A stretch of 61,361 bases of DNA. It comes from Daejeonella rubra. Its GTDB lineage: Bacteria; Bacteroidota; Bacteroidia; Sphingobacteriales; Sphingobacteriaceae. Each line of letters opens with the position of its first letter. The stretch's first letter is position 1. Under the pieces are notes generated by a model. The model did no database searches. It saw only the letters and a list, made by a program, of their open reading frames with translations, and was not told the origin of the DNA. Shown here piece after piece: positions 17,349 through 26,286 of the stretch. The stretch is taken from assembly GCF_900103545.1 (NCBI RefSeq), contig NZ_FNHH01000024.1:1-61361 (forward strand). The letters are read 5' to 3'. The position numbers were made by a program, and so were the translations under genes.

Positions 17349-18641
17349 TTAAAACTCAAAAACAGAACTGCCCATATATTTTCCTCCAAGTTGCTCGTTG
17401 ATCCTGAGTAGTTGATTATACTTGGCAAGTCTGGAAGATCCTGCTACTGAGCCGATCTTTATTTGTCCGCCATTCAGACCAACCGCAAGATCGGACAGTG
17501 TCGCATCCTCCGTTTCACCGGATCTGGCAGAAACAATTGTCTTAAAGCCCGCATTCTTAGCCATGTTCAGAGTAAATACGGTTTCTGTAAGCGTGCCTAT
17601 CTGATTCATTTTTACAAGAATAGAATTGCCCGCCTTCAGATCAAATCCTTTTTGTAAACGTGCCGGATTGGTAGTAAACAGATCATCTCCAATCAGCTGA
17701 ATATGTTTACCCAGCCTTTGGGTCAATAATGTCCATCCTTCCCAGTCATTTTCAGCAAGACCATCTTCGATGGAAATTACAGGATGATCTTTAGTCCATT
17801 TCTCCAGCATATCAATCATTTCCACGGAGCTCAGGGAGCGGTCTTCGGAATTCAGGCGGTAATTATTTTTTTCTGCATCATAAAAATGAGAAGAAGCAAC
17901 ATCCAAAGCAATGGCCACATCTGTATGAGGTTTATACCCGCATTGATGAAAGACTTCCGACAAAACCTCGAGCGCTTCTTCATTCGATGAAAGCTGAGGA
18001 CCAAAACCGCCTTCATCAGCAAGCAGGTAGGCATTATGTCCTTTTTTGATCAGGACTTCCCTGGTCTTCCAATACACGTTGTAGATCATTTCCAGCGCTT
18101 CCGGATAGGATGTAGGTGATACTGGAATAATTAAGAAGTCCTGCAGATCGATATTTTTACCGGCATGCAATCCCCCACTGATGATATTAACCATGGGAAC
18201 AGGAATTGAAAGCTCTTCTCCTGCAGGAAGATATTTTTTAGCCAGATGTCTGAACAAGGGCAGACCTGCCTCATTTGCTGCGGCGTGGATGCATGCAAAA
18301 GAAGCCCCTAATATAGCATTGGCACCAAGATTCGACTTTTCTGCAGTTCCATCTATTTTGTTCATCAGATTATCCAGATGTGCCTGATCCTCAATATCCT
18401 GACCAATAAGAGCAGATCTGATGATGGTATTGGCATTTTCAACCGCCTTCATTACTCCCTTTCCTCTATGACGGGTTCCGCCGTCCCTTAATTCAAGCGC
18501 TTCAAACTGCCCTGTAGAAGCTCCTGACGGAACCATCATCCTGCCCGATATTCCGGATTCCAGAATGATATCAACCTCAACTGTAGGGTTACCGCGTGAA
18601 TCAAATATTTCTCTCGCTCTTAGATCTTTAATTTTAGACAT
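17349..18641 (-). CDS. Enolase paralogue with altered active site
   Basis: This protein is 430 residues from MSKIKDL; an in-frame ATG eight codons upstream (18665) is less likely. The fold and most catalytic residues are enolase-like: SGAST loop at 39-43, His159, Glu210, metal ligands Asp247, Glu292 and Asp319, Lys344 (base) and Lys395. Two normally invariant positions differ. The His of the SHRSGETED motif is Ala372 (codon GCC, checked on the DNA), and the Glu of QEF is Asp168. Canonical enolases interconvert 2-phosphoglycerate and PEP. These changes, and the operon with a kinase and a sugar symporter, suggest a related dehydratase on another phosphorylated substrate. An automatic call of eno could be wrong. 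Confidence 0.85.
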   Translation of the reverse strand: MSKIKDLRAREIFDSRGNPTVEVDIILESGISGRMMVPSGASTGQFEALELRDGGTRHRGKGVMKAVENANTIIRSALIGQDIEDQAHLDNLMNKIDGTAEKSNLGANAILGASFACIHAAANEAGLPLFRHLAKKYLPAGEELSIPVPMVNIISGGLHAGKNIDLQDFLIIPVSPTSYPEALEMIYNVYWKTREVLIKKGHNAYLLADEGGFGPQLSSNEEALEVLSEVFHQCGYKPHTDVAIALDVASSHFYDAEKNNYRLNSEDRSLSSVEMIDMLEKWTKDHPVISIEDGLAENDWEGWTLLTQRLGKHIQLIGDDLFTTNPARLQKGFDLKAGNSILVKMNQIGTLTETVFTLNMAKNAGFKTIVSARSGETEDATLSDLAVGLNGGQIKIGSVAGSSRLAKYNQLLRINEQLGGKYMGSSVFEF

Positions 18642-18697
18642 GATGCTTTTTATTCCCGGACCCAAAAAGATCCATTTTATTAAATTAATTATAATTT

Positions 18698-19681
18698 TTA
18701 GTTCAAATTGTATTGCTGCTCAATAGCATTCATGACATGGGTATCAGGTGCTGTATTTTTGATCCAGCTAATCGCTACCATCCTGATGATTTGCTTCAGA
18801 TCTTCATCCTGAATATAATTTACCGGTGATTTACCATCCATTCTTGCCAGCAGCATCAGTCCGAGATGAGGCAAAAGATTGCTAACCTTCCCTCTGTACG
18901 AATCGAGAAAGGCCCTGATCAAACTTAAAATCTCTTCATATTTCTTGAGATGCCAGGCTTTCAGCATGAGGTGTCCAAGACAATAGGCCAGATCAAAAAC
19001 AGGGTTTCCCCAGTGCGCCACCTCAAAATCGATCAGAACAATTTCGCCATTCTTTTGAACGAGCATATTCTTGGGAGAGAAATCACCATGCACCAAACAG
19101 GTCTTTTCCAACGTGAGCTCGTCAATTAATTTATTGATAGCTGAAGTAAGTTCAGGATACTTTTGAATCAGGAAGCGGTGAAAAGGATCTATTCTAAGCT
19201 GGTTGAAATATTTCTGGTCGCTGAATTCGGCCTTCTGCTCTTCATCAATTTTAAAACTCTGAGAATGTATCTGGCTCAATAAAGAGGCTGCACTCTTTGC
19301 AGTGCTGACATTAAAAACACCACTGATCAAAAGATCCTTCCAGGTTTCGACACCCTCTTCAGCGCAGGTCATCATATACACATGATTGGTATAATCTGTA
19401 TGCAGCACCTTAGGAACATTTGAATCAGGAACGATACGTTCGATCTGCTTCATTACATGATGCTCCCGGTGAATGCGTTCTACATCAGAGAACCAATCTA
19501 CTTTTACATCCAATTTTTCAAGCGCCTGCTTAATCACCCAGCGGTCATTGTTCCGGACTATCTTCCAAACCCGGCAGGATACCCCGCCGGACAGATACTC
19601 CACCTGTACAACATCATCTGAACTAACCAGTCCTTCTGCTAACAGGTATTTCTTTACTTCTTCAATAGTATCAAGTGTCAT
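18698..19681 (-). CDS. APH-fold small-molecule kinase
   Basis: This 327-residue protein belongs to the aminoglycoside/choline phosphotransferase superfamily. Lys51 lies in the VIKQA strand, the catalytic loop is HGDFSPKN at 198-205, and the metal-binding IDFE sits at 217-220, followed by AHWGNPVFDLAYCLGHL. Family members phosphorylate hydroxyl groups of aminoglycosides, choline, methylthioribose or homoserine. The gene sits 8 nt after the sodium symporter gene and 56 nt before the enolase-paralogue start. It probably phosphorylates the imported substrate to make the ligand for that enzyme. Antibiotic resistance is unlikely in this setting. Confidence 0.85.
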   Translation of the reverse strand: MTLDTIEEVKKYLLAEGLVSSDDVVQVEYLSGGVSCRVWKIVRNNDRWVIKQALEKLDVKVDWFSDVERIHREHHVMKQIERIVPDSNVPKVLHTDYTNHVYMMTCAEEGVETWKDLLISGVFNVSTAKSAASLLSQIHSQSFKIDEEQKAEFSDQKYFNQLRIDPFHRFLIQKYPELTSAINKLIDELTLEKTCLVHGDFSPKNMLVQKNGEIVLIDFEVAHWGNPVFDLAYCLGHLMLKAWHLKKYEEILSLIRAFLDSYRGKVSNLLPHLGLMLLARMDGKSPVNYIQDEDLKQIIRMVAISWIKNTAPDTHVMNAIEQQYNLN

Positions 19682-19689
19682 CAGAAAAA

Positions 19690-21345
19690 CTACCAGTAAA
19701 TACCGTACATAGCAGCAACGAAGCCAATGACCAGCAATGCTCCAACTGTAAATGCTGCTGTAGGACGGAACATGCTCTTGTCAACCTCCAAACCATTAGG
19801 TGTAACTCCATTGCGATTTTCGTACATGCTGATAAAGTACATCAAAACCACACAGATCAGGAATACAAAACCCATCCGGTCAATGAATGGAATTTCATAT
19901 ACTCCATCGGCATTCGGAATTGCATAACCGGATGCGTAAAGGAATTCCAGATCTATATAGTTGGGTGAGATCTTAAACAATACTGATAAAATAAAACCAC
20001 CTACCGTTGCAAACAAAGCCGCATTTGAAGTGGTCTTTTTCCAGAAGAATCCAAGCAGGAACATGGCAAAAATACCGGGTGAAACAAAGCCGGTATATTC
20101 CTGAATGTACTGGAATCCACCCTTTTTATCTATCCCAAGGTAAGGGGCAATGGCTACTGCCATGATCATGGAGATTACAATTACAAGGCGTCCTACCTGC
20201 ACCTGCTTATTTTCACTTGCCGAAGGGTTTATTTTCTTTTTATAAATATCAAGAGTAAAAATTGTGGCGATACTATTTGCTTTACCCGCCAGGGAAGCCA
20301 CAACAGCGGCAGTAAGGGCTGCGAAAGACAGTCCTTTTAATCCCACAGGAAGGAGGTTCAATAATACCGGATAGGCACGATCGCCTACTACTTCCCCATT
20401 CAAAGTCATCTCAGTAGTAAAGACCCCTTCTTTGTAAAGAACAAAGGCTGCAATTCCAGGTAAAACAACAATTACAGGCATCAATAATTTCAGGAAAGCA
20501 GCAAAGAGAATTCCACTGCGTGCTGTTTGCAGATCTGCACCAAGCGCCCTTTGAGTGATATACTGATTACATCCCCAATAGTTCAGGTTTACGATCCACA
20601 TACCTCCAACCAATACAGCAAGTCCCGGAAGATCCATATAATAAGGGTCGTCCTTCTTAAAGATCATCTTAAAATGATCCGCTGAATTCTCTGTCATCAA
20701 ATTGAAACCGTTAAGTGCTCCGGATGATCCGTAATGTTCAGCAACCAGGTCCAGTGCAAGGTAGGTAGTGACCAATCCGCCAAGAATCAGAAATACAACC
20801 TGAATCACATCCGTATAGCCGATCACATTCATCCCCCCCAGGGTAATGATCACAGCAAATACTGCCAGAGCGATCATACAGAGGCCGAAATCAAGTCCCG
20901 AGATACTACTGATTGCCAGAGCCCCAAGGAAGAGTATGGAGGTAAGATTGACTACTACATATAAAAGCAGCCAAAATACGGCCATGATCATCGCTACTGT
21001 ATCATTATACCTCGTTTTTAAAAACTGAGGCATCGTATAGATCTTATTCTTGAGATAGATAGGAATGAAAAATACAGCCACAATGATCAGGGTTACTGCT
21101 GCAAGCCATTCATAAGCCGCAATAGCGAGTCCCATAGTAAATCCAGAGCCGCTCATCCCAATAAATTGCTCTGCCGAAATATTGGATGCGATCAATGATG
21201 CACCAATGGCCCACCAGGTGAGCGAATCTTTCGCAAGAAAATAATCTTTGGAATCTTCATGCTTCTTTTTCTTGTATACATACCATCCGTAGGTACTTAC
21301 AATAATGAAATAAATAAAGAAGACTATATAGTCAGGAGTTTGCAT
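19690..21345 (-). CDS. Sodium/sugar symporter, SSS (SGLT) family
   Basis: This 551-residue protein has about 14 hydrophobic helices. The early SLIASNISAEQFIGMSGSG segment and the GGMWIVNLNYWGCNQYITQR stretch match SSS transporters of the SGLT/vSGLT branch, where the latter helix contributes to the sugar site. It probably imports a sugar, polyol or related compound with sodium. It is the first gene of the operon continuing through the kinase, enolase paralogue and TIM barrel. A sialic-acid role (SiaT) is possible but less likely, since the nan locus carries its own MFS gene. Confidence 0.9.
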   Translation of the reverse strand: MQTPDYIVFFIYFIIVSTYGWYVYKKKKHEDSKDYFLAKDSLTWWAIGASLIASNISAEQFIGMSGSGFTMGLAIAAYEWLAAVTLIIVAVFFIPIYLKNKIYTMPQFLKTRYNDTVAMIMAVFWLLLYVVVNLTSILFLGALAISSISGLDFGLCMIALAVFAVIITLGGMNVIGYTDVIQVVFLILGGLVTTYLALDLVAEHYGSSGALNGFNLMTENSADHFKMIFKKDDPYYMDLPGLAVLVGGMWIVNLNYWGCNQYITQRALGADLQTARSGILFAAFLKLLMPVIVVLPGIAAFVLYKEGVFTTEMTLNGEVVGDRAYPVLLNLLPVGLKGLSFAALTAAVVASLAGKANSIATIFTLDIYKKKINPSASENKQVQVGRLVIVISMIMAVAIAPYLGIDKKGGFQYIQEYTGFVSPGIFAMFLLGFFWKKTTSNAALFATVGGFILSVLFKISPNYIDLEFLYASGYAIPNADGVYEIPFIDRMGFVFLICVVLMYFISMYENRNGVTPNGLEVDKSMFRPTAAFTVGALLVIGFVAAMYGIYW

Positions 21346-21847
21346 ACTCTTAATAGATTGAATTACTAAACCTATTAAAAATTTTGCAATAATTTACATC
21401 AGGAAGCAGGGATAAAAAAGGAATGTATTTTTCCTGCATAATCCTGCTAAAATGATTTTTTCATACTAGCTAAAATCAGGTATTCAAGCTTTTAAAGTAG
21501 TGCAGAGCAAAGGCAAGATTGCGGGAGGGAGTTCTGAAACAGCTGCCACAATCTAATGCCAATGGGCATTGGATTGAAGTTTTATTAAATTAATTGCGGT
21601 ATGGATTAGCTAAAAATAATTTGAGGTTATCAATAATCATAAATTTATAAGGCAGACTCATTTTCATTTAAATAATTGTAATTTGGATATAAACTAAATG
21701 AAAATCGGAAATTAGGATTAGCATATCTTAAAAAGATTTTACACGTAGTTTAGCAGCTTCCTGCTCATTTTGTATTGCTAGAAGCAGGCTTCAAAATTAT
21801 TTATTCAGGTGCAGCGTATTGTTAATAACAATTATAAAATCACAGCT
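21346..21847. other. 500-nt gap between divergent genes, with one hairpin
   Basis: This AT-rich gap separates the symporter operon (minus) from a small membrane protein gene (plus). The one clear structure is an inverted repeat at 21550-21575: AATCTAATGCC and GGCATTGGATT around a 4-nt loop, with one G-T pair. It is not placed to terminate either neighbour. No convincing ORF or RNA gene was seen. Confidence 0.4.
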
Positions 21848-22099
21848 ATGAATCGTATAAAATTTCTGATATTACTGATCATACCCTCCTTTATTGTCGG
21901 TATTCTAATTGGTTATTTAGATGAAATGTATGGAGACAAATATTTCAACCTCGTAATAAGTCTTTGGATAATTGTCTATATACCTCTTCTGCTTATTTTC
22001 AGAATGAGAAACCTGGGCTTTACAATAAAAGAAGGGTTCAAAGCAATGGTTCCATTTTGGGGTTCTAATCTTAGAAATAGAATTTGGTTTGAAAAATAA
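21848..22099 (+). CDS. Small two-helix membrane protein
   Basis: This is an 83-residue hypothetical protein. I chose the ATG of MNRIKFLIL over an upstream GTG-type start because the hydrophobic helix begins right there. Two membrane segments are visible (about 5-24 and 37-53), followed by a cationic C-terminal tail ending GSNLRNRIWFEK. No family was recognised. It is isolated, with large gaps on both sides. Confidence 0.6.
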   Translation: MNRIKFLILLIIPSFIVGILIGYLDEMYGDKYFNLVISLWIIVYIPLLLIFRMRNLGFTIKEGFKAMVPFWGSNLRNRIWFEK

Positions 22100-22215
22100 A
22101 TAATTAAGTACCCTAAATCCAGCCCATGATTATCAGGATAACAATTCCACAGATTTTCAGCAAGCTATGGGATGAGTTTTTTTTCAGTTAAGTATTCTAA
22201 AAATTACGAGTATTT

Positions 22216-23235
22216 TTAATAGGCGGTAAGCTCACCGCGCAGGTCTGTTTCAAGGTACTCAGCAATTTTTTTATTGCTTCTTACATTGCCCAAAAGGTAC
22301 ATCAGCTTTGTAACAGCTGCTTCAAAGGTCATGTCATAACCACTTACCACACCCATTTCAAGGAGTTCTCTGCTGGTTTCGTAACGGCCAAGCTCCACAG
22401 TACCAACCTTGCACTGGGAGATATTCAGGATCAGCTTACCTCCGCTTATTGCTTCTCTTAAAAGATCAAGAAACCATTTCTGAGTAGAGGTATTACCCGA
22501 ACCGAATGTCTCCATGATCACGGCTTTACATTCTGCTGAAAGAGCGGCTTTTACAATTGCCGGACTAATACCCGGATATAATTTCAGAATTCCTATTGCA
22601 CTATCCAGTTTAGTATGAAATTTGACCGGATCTCCACTGGGTTTCAAAATGACATTTCTGTTGAATTTCAAATAAACACCGGCCTCGGCAAGTATTGGAT
22701 AGTTTGGAGATCTGAAAGCTTCAAACTTTTCTGAATTATATTTGAATGATCGGTTAGCTCTAAAAAGTTTATAGTCAAAATAGATGCAAACTTCAGGGAC
22801 CATTGTCTTTCCCTTACGTTTTTCTGCTGCAATCTCCAGAGCAGTGATCAGATTTTCCTTGGCATCTGTACGGATCCCATTGACAGGAAGCTGTGAACCT
22901 GTAAAAATAACAGGCTTACCCAGATTTTCGATCATAAAACTCAGAGCCGATGCAGTGTAAGACATGGTGTCTGATCCATGCAAGACTACGAAACCATCAT
23001 AGTTGTTATATTCCTTTTTGATCAGTTGAGCAATTTCCTTGTAAACCTCAGGGCTCATATTGGATGAATCGATCAATGGATCAAATGAATGAACTTTAAA
23101 CTGGTATTTCAGCCTTTTCAGCTCGGGAACATGATCTGTGATCTGCTCAAAATTGAAAGGTACAAGTACCCCCGATTTTGGATCATTAATCATACCGATG
23201 GTCCCTCCGGTATAGATAATCAGAACATTGGTCAT
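22216..23235 (-). CDS. ansA: L-asparaginase, type I (cytoplasmic)
   Basis: This 339-residue enzyme hydrolyses asparagine to aspartate and ammonia. The N-terminal YTGGTIGM motif carries the nucleophilic Thr, and HGSDTMSYTASALSFM near 84-100 carries the second conserved Thr-Asp pair. There is no signal peptide, which fits the cytoplasmic type I form. Length is normal. It stands alone. Confidence 0.93.
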   Translation of the reverse strand: MTNVLIIYTGGTIGMINDPKSGVLVPFNFEQITDHVPELKRLKYQFKVHSFDPLIDSSNMSPEVYKEIAQLIKKEYNNYDGFVVLHGSDTMSYTASALSFMIENLGKPVIFTGSQLPVNGIRTDAKENLITALEIAAEKRKGKTMVPEVCIYFDYKLFRANRSFKYNSEKFEAFRSPNYPILAEAGVYLKFNRNVILKPSGDPVKFHTKLDSAIGILKLYPGISPAIVKAALSAECKAVIMETFGSGNTSTQKWFLDLLREAISGGKLILNISQCKVGTVELGRYETSRELLEMGVVSGYDMTFEAAVTKLMYLLGNVRSNKKIAEYLETDLRGELTAY

Positions 23236-23958
23236 GGAATGTTTTTATTTTTGGTTAGGGATAGTAAAGATATAAAAAGTGTTCAAATGAGGCTATTTAT
23301 GAAGAAATATTTGGTTTTTTTGATTTTTGTCTGGTCTTAACGGGGTAATTTATATTTGTTTCAGGCGATGAGGTAGCTTATTGTGAAGAGAATTTGTTTT
23401 TTGCCTGTGGCAAAGAGAATTTGATACTTTTTCTTGATAAAAAGTATCCAAAAAATCAAGAAAGAACCCCGAATGAAGATCGGGACAGGCTTCGCTTCCA
23501 TCGCCGAGGGCAAAACACCTGGCCCGCCGTTCTTTCATCCCACCGCTCGAGTATTCTGCTTCATTTGGGATTAATTTTCATTAATCGAAATCACACAGGG
23601 TACTAAGATGATCATTTCCAAGTTATGAATGTTCATCCATCAACAGCTGCGTACAGGGCTATGATAGTTTCTTTATGAGATGCTATTGGATCTTCCGCCC
23701 TGTCCAATGCCGCGCAAAACGTTTATCAAGGCTTAGCACAATTATTTTTATCCGACACGCTAGCACCGAACTTTAATAACCGTTCTTCCGCCTTGGCTGG
23801 TGCGGCACGCACACAACTAGCCAAACCACTGCCTTTCATAGCATCAGGCGCAGCGGTGGGATTTTGGTACTTTTTTCCTACAGAAAAAGGACTAGGCCCC
23901 GCGGCTATGAGCGGGCGAAACATCATAGGTGGTTGGTGGGAAACACCAACCAGGAAAT
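23236..23958. repeat. Composite intergenic region with nested hairpins, probable dispersed repeat
   Basis: About 720 nt lies between asparaginase and TatD without a credible gene. At 23423-23448 GATACTTTTT and its complement flank CTTGAT. That spacer itself pairs downstream (TTCTTGAT at 23431 with ATCAAGAA at 23455), giving two competing folds. A GC-rich stretch runs from about 23470 to 23560, and a second from about 23780 to 23920. The short reading frames open on both strands in the latter have no recognisable domain. A 9-bp inverted repeat around GGAAA (23930-23952) closes the region beside tatD. It looks like one or two copies of a chromosomal repeat family. Copy number cannot be judged here. 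Confidence 0.45.
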
Positions 23959-24726
23959 CTAAACCCCAAACACTAATCTTGAATTCCTGGTAGTAACTTC
24001 CGCTATCTCATCCAAACTAACATGCTTCAAATCAGCCAGTTTCTGTGCAACATAGATTAAATAACTGCTTTCATTCGGCTTGCCACGAAATGGAACAGGT
24101 GTCAGATACGGAGAATCAGTTTCAAGAACGAGATGCTCCAGTGAAATATCCTGAACAACCTTATCCAATCCGGAATTCTTATAAGTTAGTACTCCCCCAA
24201 TGCCAAGGTAAAATCCAAGTCCAATTACTTTTTCTGCTTGATCTAAAGTACCTGAAAAGCAATGAAATATTCCTCTTAGCTTTTCATCCTTCAATTCACA
24301 GAGAATTTCAAAGATCTCATCAAAAGCTTCACGGCAGTGTATCACAATTGGCAGATCCAATTGCTTTGCCCATCCGATCTGGGTACGAAAAGCTTCCTGT
24401 TGTATAGTTAAAGTTGTCTTATCCCAATGGAGATCAATACCTATCTCACCAATTGCATAGATCTTTCTTTGCGCAATTTCCTTGTTGATTATGGAGAGCT
24501 CTTCTTTAAAGTTTTCCTTCACATCGCAGGGATGAAGTCCCAGCATAGGAAAACAATACTCCGGATACTGTTCTGAGAGACCAAAAACTAAAGCCATTGA
24601 TTCAGAATCTACATTAGGAAGGAACAACCTGCTGACCTTATTATCAAGGCTTCTTTGCATCAGATCAGAAAGTTTCTCCGGATCTGTTTCGTAATATAAA
24701 TGAGTATGCGTGTCGGTTAAGATCAT
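23959..24726 (-). CDS. tatD: TatD-family metal-dependent DNase/hydrolase
   Basis: This protein is 255 residues from MILTDTHTHLY. An upstream in-frame ATG (24741) would place the start within the likely promoter. The metal-binding motif DTHTH is at 4-8, GEIGIDLHWD near 92-101, IHCREAFDE near 128-136, HCFSG near 154-158, and LETDSPYLTP near 202-211. TatD proteins are cytoplasmic 3'-5' DNases/DNA-repair hydrolases. A TTAATTTG box ends 4 nt before the ATG, suggesting a leaderless transcript. Confidence 0.93.
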   Translation of the reverse strand: MILTDTHTHLYYETDPEKLSDLMQRSLDNKVSRLFLPNVDSESMALVFGLSEQYPEYCFPMLGLHPCDVKENFKEELSIINKEIAQRKIYAIGEIGIDLHWDKTTLTIQQEAFRTQIGWAKQLDLPIVIHCREAFDEIFEILCELKDEKLRGIFHCFSGTLDQAEKVIGLGFYLGIGGVLTYKNSGLDKVVQDISLEHLVLETDSPYLTPVPFRGKPNESSYLIYVAQKLADLKHVSLDEIAEVTTRNSRLVFGV

Positions 24727-24730
24727 GGTG

Positions 24731-24738
24731 CAAATTAA
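24731..24738 (-). promoter_or_regulatory. TAnnTTTG-like box 4 nt before tatD (leaderless)
   Basis: The minus strand reads TTAATTTG-CACC-ATG. It matches the -7 consensus except for T at position 2. The spacing to ATG is identical to that at lipA and cysS. Confidence 0.45.
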
Positions 24739-24775
24739 CAAAAATGCCCTCAGGTTTCGCTGAAGGCATGTAATC

Positions 24776-26254
24776 TTATTTTATCAGGTGTTTAAGCTGA
24801 ATAATTTCCTTTTCTTCAAGGTATCTCCATCTTCCTCGCGGAAGATCCTTTTTTGTCAGGTGTGAATACACCACACGGTCAAGTTTCACAACTTCATAAC
24901 CAAGGCTTTCGAAGATCCTGCGTACAACTCTGTTTTTTCCGCTATGGATCTGAATACCAACTTCTTTCTTACTTCCGCCAGCTACATAGCTTACCTGATC
25001 AGGTTTGATCAATCCGTCTTCAAGTTCAACACCAAATGCGATCTTATTCATATCACCCTGGGATAAACTCTTGTTTAGTTCAACCTGATAAAGTTTAGTG
25101 ATGTTATTACGTGGATGAGATAATTTCTCAGCAAGGTCCCCATCATTGGTCATCAGAAGCAAACCGGTTGTATTACGATCCAATCGTCCAACAGGATAGA
25201 TCCGTTCACGGGACGCTTTTTCAACAAGGCTCATCACTGTCTTACGCTCCTGCGGATCGTCGGTTGTAGTGATATAATCTTTCGGCTTGTTCAATAATAC
25301 GTAAACATTTTTTTCACGCTTAAGTGCCTCACCATTATAGCGAACTGAATCTTTAGCAGGGTCTACCTTAAAACCAAGCTCTGTTACAGGTTCACCATTT
25401 ACAGAAACTACACCTGCCGCTATCAGCTCATCAGCTTTACGCCTGGAGCAGATCCCTGCATTTGCAATGAAACGGTTTAAGCGAATCAGGCCGTCATCTT
25501 CCTTAAGAGGAGCCGGCTTTTTACTGCGTTTATTTACAAAACGCTCTTCGGAACTCCATTTATTATCTTCCGATCTTAATTTCGGACGATCAGATGAAGA
25601 ATATTCTTCTTTTACCCTTGATTTGAATGGCTTGTCATTGAATCGCTTAGCCGGAGCATTTTTATCTGAGTATTTATTTTCGCGGGCTGCGAATGGTTTA
25701 TCGCCCTGTGGTCTGTCACTTTGAGGTCTGTCGCCAAATGGTCTCTTCTCTCCTGATGGTCTGTTACCATAAGGTCTGTCACCCTGAGGTCTGTCGCCAA
25801 ATGGTCTTTTCTCACCTGAAGGTCTGTTACCGTATGGTTTGTCGCTCTGAGGTCTGTCGCCAAATGGCCTCTTCTCTCCTGAAGGTCTGTTACCGTATGG
25901 TTTGCCACTTTGAGGCCTGTCACTTTGAGGTCTGTCGCCGTATGGTCTATCACCCTGTGGCTTTCTGTTAAATGAACGTTCTCCTGAGGGCTTATCTTCA
26001 GCTCCACCAGATCGGCCAAAGCTTTTCGGACTTCTTTTCTCAGAAGAGAAACTTGATCCTGGCTTATCGTCTGTCTTCTTAAAACCGGTTTTAAACGGTC
26101 TTTTTGAATCATCCGAAAACAATTTCTTTTTTGTGTTGTTTGTACTTTCAGTTCTGTCTGTTTTAAAAGAATTACTTTTTGCAGACGAACCAGAAGTACG
26201 TTTTGATTTTTCGGATTTGTCGTCCCGACTGTTCCTTTTGTTTTTGAATGGCAT
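24776..26254 (-). CDS. rluB: 23S rRNA pseudouridine synthase, RluB/RsuA type, with long basic repetitive N-tail
   Basis: This 492-residue protein has a catalytic half starting with an S4 RNA-binding domain (IRLNRFIANAGICSRRKADE, about 252-310). The RsuA/RluB domain follows, with the catalytic Asp in GRLDRNTTG and a closing KNRVVRRIFESLGYEV motif. It isomerises a uridine in 23S rRNA. The first ~245 residues are low-complexity (Arg, Lys, Ser, Gly, Pro) and include three near-identical 21-residue units of the type PSGEKRPFGDRPQ...PYGNR. Such basic tails are common in Bacteroidota RNA-modifying enzymes and may bind RNA. The exact E. coli orthologue (RluB rather than RluE/RluF) is likely, not certain. 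Confidence 0.88.
   Translation of the reverse strand: MPFKNKRNSRDDKSEKSKRTSGSSAKSNSFKTDRTESTNNTKKKLFSDDSKRPFKTGFKKTDDKPGSSFSSEKRSPKSFGRSGGAEDKPSGERSFNRKPQGDRPYGDRPQSDRPQSGKPYGNRPSGEKRPFGDRPQSDKPYGNRPSGEKRPFGDRPQGDRPYGNRPSGEKRPFGDRPQSDRPQGDKPFAARENKYSDKNAPAKRFNDKPFKSRVKEEYSSSDRPKLRSEDNKWSSEERFVNKRSKKPAPLKEDDGLIRLNRFIANAGICSRRKADELIAAGVVSVNGEPVTELGFKVDPAKDSVRYNGEALKREKNVYVLLNKPKDYITTTDDPQERKTVMSLVEKASRERIYPVGRLDRNTTGLLLMTNDGDLAEKLSHPRNNITKLYQVELNKSLSQGDMNKIAFGVELEDGLIKPDQVSYVAGGSKKEVGIQIHSGKNRVVRRIFESLGYEVVKLDRVVYSHLTKKDLPRGRWRYLEEKEIIQLKHLIK
25741..25929. repeat. 63-bp tandem repeat, three units, inside the pseudouridine synthase gene
   Basis: Units begin near 25741, 25804 and 25867 and differ at a few positions. 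Each encodes 21 residues of the disordered tail. Because the period is a multiple of three, alternative frames on both strands also stay open, giving spurious ORFs. Length variation between strains is expected. Confidence 0.85.
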
Positions 26255-26286
26255 GATAAACTTTTTATCTCTTTAAAAGAGGACCA

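Noticed and set aside
18698..19681. Aminoglycoside resistance gene
   Set aside because: The fold matches APH, but the operon context with a symporter and metabolic enzymes points to a metabolic kinase.
23793..23993. Short ORFs on both strands in the asparaginase-tatD gap
   Set aside because: No domain, no ribosome site, and part of a region better explained as a repeat.
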